Shown here: piece by piece, positions 1 to 9,675 of the stretch
Position numbering within the stretch: position 1 is the stretch's first letter
Layout: each line of letters begins with the position of its first letter
Assembly: GCA_029861785.1 (NCBI GenBank)
Contig: JAOTYR010000004.1
Coordinates: 1 to 40,688, forward strand
Source of the DNA: Candidatus Nitrosopumilus sp.
GTDB lineage: Archaea > Thermoproteota > Nitrososphaeria > Nitrososphaerales > Nitrosopumilaceae
Direction: 5' to 3'
Length of the DNA stretch: 40,688 nucleotides
The notes under the pieces: model-generated
Told to the model about the DNA's origin: nothing
Database searches by the model: none
The model's input: only the letters and a program-made list of their open reading frames with translations
Translations under genes and position numbers: made by a program

Positions 1-375
1 TGCCTTATTGCCACTGCAGCATATGGCTCTGAGATGGCACCCCAAGTTCAGATCCTAAGAGAAATTCGTGATAATAAGGTGATGAGTACAGAGTCAGGCG
101 TCTCATTTATGACAGGATTTAACCAATTCTATTATTCTTTCTCACCAGTAATTGCAGACTATGAAAGGGAGAATCCGTTATTCAAGGAAGCAGTAAAGCT
201 TGGATTGACTCCAATGTTATCTTCACTTTCTATTCTTTCAGTAGTCAATGCAGATTCCGAGCAAGAAATGCTAGGTTATGGTATTGCAATAATCATGGCA
301 AATATTGGAATGTATCTTGTTGCTCCGGCAATTGTGGTATATGGAATTAAAAAATCAAAGCTAGTTAGGTTTTAA
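1..375 (+). CDS. C-terminal part of a CFI-box-like membrane protein (5' truncated by window edge)
   Basis: Frame open from base 1: CLIATAAYGSEMAPQVQILREIRDN..., resembling the CFIATAAYGS box, followed by hydrophobic C-terminus. Confidence 0.7.
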   Translation, partial: CLIATAAYGSEMAPQVQILREIRDNKVMSTESGVSFMTGFNQFYYSFSPVIADYERENPLFKEAVKLGLTPMLSSLSILSVVNADSEQEMLGYGIAIIMANIGMYLVAPAIVVYGIKKSKLVRF

Positions 376-400
376 TCCCAATACTCAAATAAAAAAAATC

Positions 401-544
401 ATGGGAAAACTAACAAGAAATCTGAGGATATGTGGAGAATGTGGAATTGTATATACCTCCGTTAGTTTTGAAAAATATATTGATGAATGTCCCATTTGCC
501 ATTCTAAACGATTTGAGTCACTTTCAATAGATCTTGGAAAATAA
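401..544 (+). CDS. 47-aa zinc-ribbon protein
   Basis: Read from sequence: MGKLTRNLRICGECGIVYTSVSFEKYIDECPICHSKRFESLSIDLGK; two CxxC knuckles; absent from ORF track. Confidence 0.65.
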   Translation: MGKLTRNLRICGECGIVYTSVSFEKYIDECPICHSKRFESLSIDLGK

Positions 545-615
545 TAGAGATTTCTATCAGGTGTATTTGGATCTAGCAATATAGATTTTTTAGTAGAGAT
601 GATCTGATTATTGTA

Positions 616-1017
616 TTGTCTGATGATCCTGAGATTGAAAAGATCAAACAAAGAAAACTTGAAGAAATGCTTCGTCAGCAGAATCAATCCCAGGTTCAGC
701 CAGGAATAGTAGAGCTAGATGGATCTAATTTTGATCAAATAGTTTCAGCTGAAAATCCTACCTTGGTTGATTTTTGGGCTGAGTGGTGTGGTCCATGTAA
801 GATGATGCATCCTATATTTGAGAGTATGTCCAAGAAATACTCTCAGATAAAATTTGCAAGAGTAAATGTGGATTTAAATCAAAACATTGCTATGAAATTT
901 GGCGTACAGTCAATTCCTTCTTTTATCATGTTCAAATCAGGTCAAATTATTGATAAAATGATGGGAGCAGTAGGAGCACCTGGAATTCATATGATTTGTA
1001 AAAAGCATTCTAAATAA
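616..1017 (+). CDS. Thioredoxin with charged N-terminal extension
   Basis: VDFWAEWCGPCKMMHP active site and cis-Pro SIPSFIMF; TTG start. Confidence 0.93.
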   Translation: MSDDPEIEKIKQRKLEEMLRQQNQSQVQPGIVELDGSNFDQIVSAENPTLVDFWAEWCGPCKMMHPIFESMSKKYSQIKFARVNVDLNQNIAMKFGVQSIPSFIMFKSGQIIDKMMGAVGAPGIHMICKKHSK

Positions 1018-1043
1018 GAAGCAAAATTAATTACAGATGATCA

Positions 1044-1400
1044 ATGGTAAAATTTTCTATTACAAAAACTGCAATTATTGTAAATTTTCAAGGCTACAAG
1101 AAGTTTTTAGCATTGAAAAATAATTTGAGGATACCCCTCTCTTGTGTAAAATCTGTTAGCTCTGCTCCTGTGAAATGGTTAGTGTTTACCCCAAAGGCAG
1201 GAACCAACTTTCCAGGCCTAATTATGGCAGGTACTTTTTTCAGAAGAGATGGAATAACATTTTACTATGTCAGAGATTTGAACAAGTGTATTATACTTTC
1301 TTTGCAAAATCATAGATACTCCAAAATTGTAATTCAAGTTGAACAAAAAGAAGAGATTGCTCTAAAAATTAGAAAAGCGATAAAAGAATTTCAAAGCTAG
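1044..1400 (+). CDS. Conserved hypothetical protein, possibly PH-like fold
   Basis: 118-aa ORF, beta-rich; domain guess is weak. Confidence 0.6.
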   Translation: MVKFSITKTAIIVNFQGYKKFLALKNNLRIPLSCVKSVSSAPVKWLVFTPKAGTNFPGLIMAGTFFRRDGITFYYVRDLNKCIILSLQNHRYSKIVIQVEQKEEIALKIRKAIKEFQS

Positions 1401-3178
1401 TACGCATATGCTGCATCTTTTTTTCTTTGAATTTCTACTATTTCATTTAATACTTCAATTTCTTCAGAGCTGAGTTTGTGTCCAAATTTTCCAAGGAGTT
1501 TTTTTGCCTCATGGGATGGCGGATAAGAAAAAAATACATCTTCTTCAAATATTTGTCTTCCAATTGTGACATCTTGAACAGAGCATGCCACCTCTTGTCC
1601 GGCTTTTGCCGAAGTTACTGTTTTACCCTCATGTTGAAGTTGATGAACTTTACCAATGCCTTTTCCCTCTTTATTCATAAAGGAGATTTTGTGTCGAAGT
1701 TCACCTACATCAATTCGAATTCCAAACACAGCAGGATTATTGTTTCTAAACGCATATCCCTTTAGAAATGTAAATTTAGATATTGGTGTTAATTCTGCAA
1801 ATATTGCATCTTCTTCATGTGCAGTATCATCTTCAACCCATTTATTGTAATTGTCAATAAGACTATAGATTATTTTGTCCTCAAAGATACGAATGTGGCT
1901 GCTCTCAGATTCCTCTTTTGCATCTGGTAGTATTTTGACATTAAATGATAAAATTACTCCAAGATGTCTATCGTTTTCTTTTATTGCCTTTGATTCCATG
2001 ACATCTCGGCGATTTACAGGTCCGATATCAGCCTTTGCGACTGGCACCTGAGACCTCCTTAGCATCTCCATTATTGCCTCAAGAGAACCAATTGTATCGC
2101 ATTTTAGAATAATTCCATTGGTTTCAGTATCTACAAAAACTGATTTCATTTCTGTCTCGATGAGTTGGGTGTATTTTTTTATATCATTTTCAGTTGGCGC
2201 CACATAAAGTGTACTTCCAGGTAAAACATCTTCAAGATCTGGAGAAGCTATCTTTAATCCAGCAGCTGCATCGACTTTATCTACTGGTTTGAATTTATCT
2301 CGAGGATCACGCATCTCATCTAGAGGTTTTGGCAAAAGGATTGCTTTTGGTTTTGTGACCACTACTGAAGCTCGTTTTGCAACAACTATGCTATCACTTT
2401 TTTTAATACTCCCGTCAATTAAAATAATATTTGCCGAATGTCCCAGACCCACTTCATCATTTACTTCAAGAACAATTCCTCGAGAGTCCTTTTCTTTCTG
2501 GTCTAGTCTTTTCTGTAAATATTGCTGTGTTAAACCAATCAAAACAGCAAGTAATTCAGGAATTCCTACTCCAGATCTTGCAGAAATTGGAACAATTGCA
2601 ATTTCTGATTTAAAGTCCTTTACGCGATAAAATGCTTCAGATTGATAGCCTAAGATAGACAGTGTTCCAACAACATCATAGATCTTTTGATCAAGATCAT
2701 TTTGGATTGATTGATCTTGTTCTTTTATTGCCTTTGAAATGAATTGTGTTTCAGATTTTCTCCAACCAGATAGCTGATCACATTTGTTAAGAGCTACAAC
2801 AAAGGGAACTTTTCTGCTTTGTAAAATCTTTAAACTTTCATTTGTTTGTGGTTGAAATCCTCGATTAACATCAACTACCAAGATTGCAATGTCCGCAGCT
2901 GAGCCTCCCCTTGCACGAAGATTTGTAAAAACCTCATGGCCAGGAGTGTCAATAACTAAAAGTCCTGGTACTTTGGATTCAGATTCTTCTAATTTGTTGT
3001 ATAGATCTCCACAAGTTTTTTTGATAGTATCAGTTGGGAGAAAACTAGCACCAATATGCTGAGTAATTCCACCAGCCTCTCTACCTTGAACGCCTGTACC
3101 TCTTATTCTATCTAGAAGAGATGTTTTTCCAGAGTCTACGTGACCTAAAACTGCCACAATGGGCTGACGAATTTGCAA
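1397..3178 (-). CDS. infB: Translation initiation factor aIF2/IF-2 (aIF5B)
   Basis: VLGHVDSGKTSLLDRIRGT P-loop, DTPGHEVF, NKCD; full-length GTPase. Confidence 0.97.
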   Translation of the reverse strand: MQIRQPIVAVLGHVDSGKTSLLDRIRGTGVQGREAGGITQHIGASFLPTDTIKKTCGDLYNKLEESESKVPGLLVIDTPGHEVFTNLRARGGSAADIAILVVDVNRGFQPQTNESLKILQSRKVPFVVALNKCDQLSGWRKSETQFISKAIKEQDQSIQNDLDQKIYDVVGTLSILGYQSEAFYRVKDFKSEIAIVPISARSGVGIPELLAVLIGLTQQYLQKRLDQKEKDSRGIVLEVNDEVGLGHSANIILIDGSIKKSDSIVVAKRASVVVTKPKAILLPKPLDEMRDPRDKFKPVDKVDAAAGLKIASPDLEDVLPGSTLYVAPTENDIKKYTQLIETEMKSVFVDTETNGIILKCDTIGSLEAIMEMLRRSQVPVAKADIGPVNRRDVMESKAIKENDRHLGVILSFNVKILPDAKEESESSHIRIFEDKIIYSLIDNYNKWVEDDTAHEEDAIFAELTPISKFTFLKGYAFRNNNPAVFGIRIDVGELRHKISFMNKEGKGIGKVHQLQHEGKTVTSAKAGQEVACSVQDVTIGRQIFEEDVFFSYPPSHEAKKLLGKFGHKLSSEEIEVLNEIVEIQRKKDAAYAY

Positions 3179-3184
3179 ATCAGA

Positions 3185-3586
3185 TCACTCAAATGCTACC
3201 CTCGATTCATGATCAAAGCTTTCTCGGGAATCAGAAGCATGAATGATATTATCTGTAAATCCCAATCCAAAATCTCCACGAATTGAACCTGGTACGGCTT
3301 CAAAAGATTTTGTAGAACCAATCATAATTCTGGTGGTTGCAATTGCATTGTTTCCTTCAATAATTGCCACAACTACAGGGCCAGATGTGATAAATGATGT
3401 TAGTTCTCCAAAGAATGGTTTATCCTTGTGTACACCATAGAAGTTTTCTGCTTGTTCTTGTGTAAAGGTAAATAATTTTAGTTTGATTAGTTTGAATCCT
3501 TTTCTTTCAAATCTTGAAATAACTTCGCCAGTAAGATTTCTAGCTACGGCATCAGGTTTTACAATAAAAAGAGATTTTTCAGTCAA
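3185..3586 (-). CDS. ndk: Nucleoside diphosphate kinase
   Basis: EKSLFIVKPDAVARNL, GSIRGDFG, NIIHASDSRESFDHE. Confidence 0.97.
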   Translation of the reverse strand: MTEKSLFIVKPDAVARNLTGEVISRFERKGFKLIKLKLFTFTQEQAENFYGVHKDKPFFGELTSFITSGPVVVAIIEGNNAIATTRIMIGSTKSFEAVPGSIRGDFGLGFTDNIIHASDSRESFDHESRVAFE

Positions 3587-3789
3587 CGTTTCTTTTGTTT
3601 AATTCCGCCTTTGACGTATTTTTTTGTCCATTTTAGTTTTCTAGGATCACGTTTTAGTTCAAGGGCATTTTTTTTACATTTTGCAGAACAAAACCACAAA
3701 ACTGTTCCATCATTTTTTGCAAACATTGTACCTGATCCCTTTGCAACTGTTCGGTCACAAAAATTACATGGTTTAACTAAAAGACTCAA
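3583..3789 (-). CDS. rpl24e: Ribosomal protein L24e
   Basis: CNFCDRTVAKGSGTMFAKNDGTVLWFCSAKCKKNALELKRDPRKLKWTKKY. Confidence 0.97.
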   Translation of the reverse strand: MSLLVKPCNFCDRTVAKGSGTMFAKNDGTVLWFCSAKCKKNALELKRDPRKLKWTKKYVKGGIKQKKR

Positions 3790-3798
3790 TTATTTCAC

Positions 3799-4011
3799 CT
3801 ATTTGATCTTCTTTGCTTCTCGTTCAGTTTCTCTTAGCATTAGAATTTCTCCTAATCTTACAGAACCTTTAACATTTCGTGTAAGAATTCTTCCTCGATC
3901 TTTGCCATCAAGGACCTTAACTCTAACTTGGATAACTTCACCTGCAATACCAGTTCGTCCAACAATTTGAATAATTTCAGATTGAGTAACTTCGTCAGTG
4001 GTAGTACTCAT
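3799..4011 (-). CDS. rps28e: Ribosomal protein S28e
   Basis: [54 protein letters not shown]. Confidence 0.97.
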   Translation of the reverse strand: MSTTTDEVTQSEIIQIVGRTGIAGEVIQVRVKVLDGKDRGRILTRNVKGSVRLGEILMLRETEREAKKIK

Positions 4012-4394
4012 TGATCTGTCTTACCACCTTTAATTTTAGCAATTGATGATACAACTTGGTCTACAATGTGTTGTGCATCACCAGCATCCAAAATTGCTGC
4101 AGCAGCTGAGGTAATGTCTATACCCAAAGATTTTCCTAATTCTTGCTTATTTGGAACAAATGCATACGCTGCCCCTTGCTCTTCACATAGTATTGGAAGA
4201 TGTGCTACAACTTCTGGTGGTTCTACATCTTCGGCAATAACAATTAGTTTGCTAGTACCTCGCTCAATTGCTTTTGTAGCCTCATTGGTTCCTCGTTTAA
4301 CTTTACCACTTGTAGCCGCTACTCTTACTGCTTCCAGAATTGGATTAACTAAGTCTTCTGGCGTCTCAAATTTTACATAGTAAGCTTTACCCAT
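4008..4394 (-). CDS. rpl7ae: Ribosomal protein L7Ae
   Basis: [57 protein letters not shown]. Confidence 0.97.
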   Translation of the reverse strand: MGKAYYVKFETPEDLVNPILEAVRVAATSGKVKRGTNEATKAIERGTSKLIVIAEDVEPPEVVAHLPILCEEQGAAYAFVPNKQELGKSLGIDITSAAAAILDAGDAQHIVDQVVSSIAKIKGGKTDQ

Positions 4395-4456
4395 ACATTG
4401 TCACCCTTAGGGTTCATTCTCCATTCCCATGATGCGAGAGATTGGTTTTAAAAGTG

Positions 4457-5818
4457 TTATCTGGAAATGCCCAACTTTGTTTTTTGAAGGTATTCTGACA
4501 TTAGTAAGTCAAGTTTTTCTTGGGTTTCAGCTTCTCCGTATATTCTGATTATTGGTTCTGTGCCACTTGGTCGAATCATTACCCAGTTTTGAGGATTATT
4601 TGTAATTTTTATTCCGTCTGTCGTATCAGAATTCGGAAATTCTTCTTTTAGAGAGTCAATAAGTTTTTTTGAATTCTCAGAAGAACATTTGATTTTATCT
4701 TTTGTTGTAAAAGAGGGCGGAAGATCATTAACTTTCTGAGATAAAGATACCTCTGATGAAGCCAACATGTCCAACATTAGGGCAAGAGTCATACATCCAT
4801 CTCGCACTTGATTATGAGGGCCAAACATGAATCCCCCATTTTCTTCATACCCAATTAGAGCTTTGGTTGGTACCATCTTACGAGACACTTCGACGCTACC
4901 AACTTTGGTTCGTATAACTTTGGATCTCGATTCATTAGCAATGGTTTCAATACTAGTGCCAGAATTCAAACAAGTGACTACTAGCGATTCTGGATTCTTA
5001 TACAAGATATGTTTTGTTAAAACAAGTGCAGATTTATCCCCAGTTAATATCCTCCCTTTATTATCACAAAAAATACTTCTATCACCATCTCCATCAAAAG
5101 CAATTCCAAGATCTGCATTTTTTTCCTGGACTGTTCTAGAGAGAACTTGTAGGTTTTGCGGAGTTGGCTCAGAGCCCCTACCTGGAAAAGAACCATCAAT
5201 TTTTTCGTTTATTAAAATTGTTTTACAATCTAGTTTTTCACAAAAACTAGGAGCAGTGACTGCCTGGACACCATTTCCTAAATCTAATACGACTTTAAAT
5301 TTTTTAGATTTTATCTTCTCTGAATCAATTTGAGACAAAATTCCCTTGATGTAAACTTCAACGGCTTTTTTCTCTATTTCGGCAAGCCCCCACCGAGTAG
5401 GATTCTTTATCCATTTTTTTTTAAGGTAAAAATCTTCAATTATTAGCTCATCTTCTCTTGAAATTTCTACTCCATCCTTTGCTACTGGTTTAATTCCATT
5501 ATACTGAGGAGGGTTATGTGATGCAGTAATCATTATGCCACCATTGTAACCTAATTCTTTAACTGCAAATTCAAGACATGGTGTTGGAACAAGTCCTACA
5601 GTTTTAGAATCTATTCCACAATAATTTAGAGTTGAGCTGATTATTTTTTCAATAATAGGACTAGAATCTCTTCCGTCATAACCAATGAGAATAGGTCCTT
5701 CTTTGAAATAGGTTGCAATAGCTAATGTCATGTCATGGAGAAATTCTAAAGTAAAATCTTCTTTGAATACTCCTCGAATTCCATTGGTTCCAAAAAATTT
5801 TGCCATATTTCTACTCAA
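4457..5818 (-). CDS. glmM: Phosphoglucosamine mutase / phosphomannomutase family
   Basis: FGTNGIRG, catalytic TASHNPPQYNGIK, FDGDGDRS, RPSGTEPIIRIY. Confidence 0.9.
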   Translation of the reverse strand: MSRNMAKFFGTNGIRGVFKEDFTLEFLHDMTLAIATYFKEGPILIGYDGRDSSPIIEKIISSTLNYCGIDSKTVGLVPTPCLEFAVKELGYNGGIMITASHNPPQYNGIKPVAKDGVEISREDELIIEDFYLKKKWIKNPTRWGLAEIEKKAVEVYIKGILSQIDSEKIKSKKFKVVLDLGNGVQAVTAPSFCEKLDCKTILINEKIDGSFPGRGSEPTPQNLQVLSRTVQEKNADLGIAFDGDGDRSIFCDNKGRILTGDKSALVLTKHILYKNPESLVVTCLNSGTSIETIANESRSKVIRTKVGSVEVSRKMVPTKALIGYEENGGFMFGPHNQVRDGCMTLALMLDMLASSEVSLSQKVNDLPPSFTTKDKIKCSSENSKKLIDSLKEEFPNSDTTDGIKITNNPQNWVMIRPSGTEPIIRIYGEAETQEKLDLLMSEYLQKTKLGISR

Positions 5819-5853
5819 TAATAGATAAATTTGTGTCTAGCGGCAAATCATTT

Positions 5854-5938
5854 GCGGGAGTCGCCCAGCCTGGCCAAAGGCGTAGGGCTTAGGACCCTAT
5901 CTCTTAGGAGTTCGTGGGTTCGAATCCCACCTCCCGCA
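5854..5938 (+). tRNA. tRNA-Leu(TAG)
   Basis: Acceptor GCGGGAG...CTCCCGC-A; anticodon arm TAGGG-CTTAGGA-CCCTA; T arm GTGGG-TTCGAAT-CCCAC; long variable arm. Confidence 0.95.
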
Positions 5939-5961
5939 TCTTAAATTTTCTTTTTCTATGA

Positions 5962-6846
5962 ATGATTAATAATGAGAAAAAGTCCAACAAAAAAGTCATG
6001 AAAAAAACAGTGATTGGAGTAACAGTAGTTGGAGAAGATAGAGAAGGAATAGTTGCGACATTTACCAATTTTGTGTTCTCCAATGGTGGAAATATTGAGA
6101 AAGTAAATCAAAATGTAATCAAGGGTCTTTTTGGAATGTATCTTGAAGCATCATTTACAAAAAAAATTAATGTACAGAATTTTAATTTGGACATTCAGAA
6201 GCTTGCAAAAAAAGAAAAAATGGATGTAAATATACATCATGAGACAAATACTCAAAAAAACATTGCAATTTTTGTAACAAAAGAATCACTTTGTCTTGAA
6301 ACAATTCTATCTTCTGCCAAAAAGAATTCTTTGAAAGGGAAGATTTCAGTTATTGTGGGAACAGAAAAAACTTTAGAATCACTTGCAAAAAAAGCAAAAA
6401 TTCCATTTATGGCAATTGAAGCGAAAAATCAAGAAAAAGCTGAAGCAGAAATTATTGAAATTTGTAAAAAGTACAATATTGATCTAATTGTTCTTGCAAG
6501 ATACATGAGAATTCTTACCCCAAACTTTGTTTGGAGATATCCAAATAGAATTATTAATATTCATCCATCACTTCTCCCAGCATTTCCAGGAGCGTTGGCA
6601 TATGCTCAGGCCTATGAGAGAGGGACAAAAATAATTGGAGTTACATCTCATTATGTGACTGAAAACTTGGATCAAGGACCAATAATTTTTCAAGCTTCTT
6701 TTAGTGTTAACCCAAATGATACATTAGAAGAGATAAAATTAAAGGGACAGAATTTGGAAGCCGATACCTTGCTAAAAGCTTTAAAGATGCATTTGGAAAA
6801 CAAACTTGAAGTCCGTTGGAGAAAAGTCCACATTAAATTAAAATGA
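5962..6846 (+). CDS. purU: Formyltetrahydrofolate deformylase-like (N-terminal ACT domain + formyltransferase domain)
   Basis: VVGEDREGIVATFTNFVFSNGGNIEKVNQ ACT domain; ILARYMRILTP, RIINIHPSLLPAFPGA, GVTSHYVTENLDQGPII. Start may be the ATG at about 6000. Confidence 0.85.
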   Translation: MINNEKKSNKKVMKKTVIGVTVVGEDREGIVATFTNFVFSNGGNIEKVNQNVIKGLFGMYLEASFTKKINVQNFNLDIQKLAKKEKMDVNIHHETNTQKNIAIFVTKESLCLETILSSAKKNSLKGKISVIVGTEKTLESLAKKAKIPFMAIEAKNQEKAEAEIIEICKKYNIDLIVLARYMRILTPNFVWRYPNRIINIHPSLLPAFPGALAYAQAYERGTKIIGVTSHYVTENLDQGPIIFQASFSVNPNDTLEEIKLKGQNLEADTLLKALKMHLENKLEVRWRKVHIKLK

Positions 6847-7586
6847 ATGAAACAATAGAAATTAAATCACTGTTTGATCCTAATCTGAGAAAAATTATTA
6901 AAGGAAAAAAACAGATTGCAGTTATTCCTGTAGGCTCAATAGAACAACATGGACCACATCTTCCGATATCTACTGACTCAGATATTGTAACAAAAGTAGC
7001 CAAGACAATATGTCAAAAAAATAATTTTTTATTGCTTCCTACAATTAATTATGGTGTATCTTATGAACATGCTCCATTTTTTAATTTGAGTATAAGAGAA
7101 TCAACACTTCAGAAGATTCTTTTGGATTTGTGTTTGTCTCTTTATGAAAATAAAATAAAGACAATTTTTATTATTAATGGACATCATGGAAATCTCAAAG
7201 CGATAAAAAATATTGATGTAAAATTAAGAAAAACTTTAAAAAATAAAATCAAAGTTTTTACCTTTTCTTATTGGCATTTTTTGGAAAGGAGTTTTGACCA
7301 TGCTGGATTTGTAGAAACATCTCTAATGCTTGCAATTTCAACCAAGGTGAAAATGAAGTTGGCTGAAAAGGGTCTCATATCTGAGGGTTTGAGTAATCAA
7401 GAGATTAACAGATTAGGAAAAATTGCTTCCAAATCATTTCTGAGAGTTACGAAAAATGGAATATGGGGAGATCCGAGAAAAGCCACAAAAAAAGATGGAC
7501 AGAAAATATTTCGGGAAATTATTGAGAATTTAGAAAAAAAGTGTCAAACTTGCCTTACTGGGCATGGTTCAAAGTTTCACCAATGA
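6843..7586 (+). CDS. Creatininase family amidohydrolase
   Basis: VIPVGSIEQHGPHLPISTDSDI, NGHHGN, DHAGFVETS metal-binding motifs. Confidence 0.9.
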   Translation: MNETIEIKSLFDPNLRKIIKGKKQIAVIPVGSIEQHGPHLPISTDSDIVTKVAKTICQKNNFLLLPTINYGVSYEHAPFFNLSIRESTLQKILLDLCLSLYENKIKTIFIINGHHGNLKAIKNIDVKLRKTLKNKIKVFTFSYWHFLERSFDHAGFVETSLMLAISTKVKMKLAEKGLISEGLSNQEINRLGKIASKSFLRVTKNGIWGDPRKATKKDGQKIFREIIENLEKKCQTCLTGHGSKFHQ

Positions 7587-7631
7587 AATTTTAATATAAT
7601 CCCCCAATACCAAAGCCAATAAGTGAAATAG

Positions 7632-7865
7632 ATGTCCGTTGATATGGCAGTAAAAGTATTGGATGAGAGTATCAATCAGCTAGTATTGATAAAACTCAAA
7701 GGAGGTAAAACCCTTAGAGGTAATTTGCTCGGTTTTGACCAACACATGAATCTGCTACTAGATTCTTCAGAGGAAATTCCTGTTGAGGGAGAGTCTAATA
7801 CTCTTGGAACCATCGTTGTAAGAGGAGATAATGTAGTCATGATTTCTCCTCCACCAGCAAATTAG
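7632..7865 (+). CDS. LSm/Sm-like small ribonucleoprotein
   Basis: LKGGKTLRGNLLGFDQHMNLLLDSSEE...IVVRGDNVVMISP. Confidence 0.95.
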   Translation: MSVDMAVKVLDESINQLVLIKLKGGKTLRGNLLGFDQHMNLLLDSSEEIPVEGESNTLGTIVVRGDNVVMISPPPAN

Positions 7866-7875
7866 GTGATTTGAG

Positions 7876-8043
7876 ATGGTAAAAGGCACAACTTCAATGG
7901 GAGGGTTTACCAAGAAAAAAGTACACATTAGATGTAGAAGATGTGGTAAAAACTCGTTACATAAACGCCATCATGAATGCGCAAGTTGTGGTTTTCCAGA
8001 GGCTAAACGCAGGAAGTATTCCTGGATCAAATGGTATACATAG
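7876..8043 (+). CDS. rpl37e: Ribosomal protein L37e
   Basis: Read from sequence: [55 protein letters not shown]; absent from ORF track. Confidence 0.95.
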   Translation: MVKGTTSMGGFTKKKVHIRCRRCGKNSLHKRHHECASCGFPEAKRRKYSWIKWYT

Positions 8044-9000
8044 ATGCAAGAAATTGTTATTATTCTTAGTTCATTAGCTGGTGTTGCAACGGCAGTAGCA
8101 GTAAGAAAAGCTCCAAGAAATAAATCACAGCTTTTGAGTATTGGAGCAAGCTCACATATCAAAAGTCAGATTAGTTCCCTAAAAATAGAAAAAGACATAC
8201 TTACAAAAACAATTTCTAGGTTATACCAATCTGATGGGGAACTTTCAAAAATTCAACGAGATAAATTATTGGTAAGGTACCAACATCAATTAGGAATAAT
8301 ATTAGCAAAATTAGAAAAACTTGAAGATGCAAGTAAGCATCCAGACTTGGGTCCAGTTGGCGATGGCTTAATAACTTTGATGGACAAAAAATTATCTAAA
8401 TTAGATGATCGGTTGTATGAATTGTCATCAAAAATTACAACTGCAAATATCTCAGTTCCCGAAATTAAAAAAGAGAAAATATCCCAAATCATAAAATCAG
8501 AACCAAAGATTTCAAAACAAAAATCACCAGATGGGATTAAACCAAGGAAGAACATATTTAATTTTGAGAGAGAAACTACCACAGAATCTGAACCGGTAAT
8601 TATCCCACCAACAAAGTCAAGACAATCCTTTGAATTGACTACATTAACCAAATTATCAAAGAAGGAACCAAAGTTCCCATTGTTTGAAAACCAAATGTCA
8701 GTTAGAGAGGAAATCGTGAAAGAAGTAATTCAATCAAAGCCAAAAATTAACAAAAAAATTGAAATTTCCCAAGTATCTACACCTCAAAAACCAATTGTAA
8801 GATTGGAAACAAGACCAGATATATCAAAAGAAGTTGCAAAGATAACTCAGTTCAAAGCCCTACCTGAGCCAGAGAAGAAAAAACCAACCCCTTCGGCAGA
8901 CATTGAAGATGAATTTGATGATGATACAGATGATTTGGATAAAATTAAAGGAGAAATCATGAATGTTCTATCCAAGCTTGACCAAGCAGAGGTAGAGTAA
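8044..9000 (+). CDS. Conserved hypothetical coiled-coil/low-complexity protein
   Basis: 318 aa, Lys/Glu/Pro/Ser-rich, acidic tail; ATG directly after L37e stop. Confidence 0.75.
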   Translation: MQEIVIILSSLAGVATAVAVRKAPRNKSQLLSIGASSHIKSQISSLKIEKDILTKTISRLYQSDGELSKIQRDKLLVRYQHQLGIILAKLEKLEDASKHPDLGPVGDGLITLMDKKLSKLDDRLYELSSKITTANISVPEIKKEKISQIIKSEPKISKQKSPDGIKPRKNIFNFERETTTESEPVIIPPTKSRQSFELTTLTKLSKKEPKFPLFENQMSVREEIVKEVIQSKPKINKKIEISQVSTPQKPIVRLETRPDISKEVAKITQFKALPEPEKKKPTPSADIEDEFDDDTDDLDKIKGEIMNVLSKLDQAEVE

Positions 9001-9675
9001 TTGTCCTATGATAGTGCTCTGACGGCATTATCAATTGATGCCTTGAAATTTGTGAAAAATAATTTTGTCATAGGACTTGGAAGTGGACGAGCATCTACTT
9101 CCCTTGTAAAATCACTTGCATCATTAATTAATGAAAAAAAATATAATATCAAAGGAGTTCCAACGTCACTTCAAATAAAATTAATTGCGGAGAAGGTAGG
9201 TATCTCAATTGTAGAATTTGATCAAGTTGATCATATTGATGTTGTCTTTGATGGAGCTGATCAAATAGATTCGCAAAAATTTGTAATAAAAGGAGGTGGA
9301 GGAGCTTTACTACGAGAAAATATTTTGTTTAGCATAGCAAAAAAAATTGTGATTATGGCTGATAAAACAAAATTTGTAAAAAATTTTACTAGAACTGTTC
9401 CAGTGGAGGTTCATCCACTTGCAAGAAATTTAGTTTCAAATGAAATTTCAAAATTAAAAGGAAAAACCATTTTACGTTCTTTGGATAGAGGATATCCTTT
9501 TTTTACAGAAAATGGAAACATAATACTTGACTGTGATTTTGGAATAATAAAAAATCCAAAATTACTATCTCAAAAAATTAAGCAAATACCTGGAGTGATG
9601 GAATCAGGGATATTTATTAGAAAACCAGACATAATCTACAAGGCAAAAACTGGTGGAAAGTTTGAGATTATCTAA
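9001..9675 (+). CDS. rpiA: Ribose-5-phosphate isomerase A
   Basis: VIGLGSGRASTSLV, DVVFDGADQID, KGGGGALLREN, MADKTKFV; TTG start. Confidence 0.96.
   Translation: MSYDSALTALSIDALKFVKNNFVIGLGSGRASTSLVKSLASLINEKKYNIKGVPTSLQIKLIAEKVGISIVEFDQVDHIDVVFDGADQIDSQKFVIKGGGGALLRENILFSIAKKIVIMADKTKFVKNFTRTVPVEVHPLARNLVSNEISKLKGKTILRSLDRGYPFFTENGNIILDCDFGIIKNPKLLSQKIKQIPGVMESGIFIRKPDIIYKAKTGGKFEII

Noticed and set aside
385-687. 100-aa minus-strand ORF
   Set aside because: Antisense to the 47-aa zinc ribbon and thioredoxin start; no recognisable domain.
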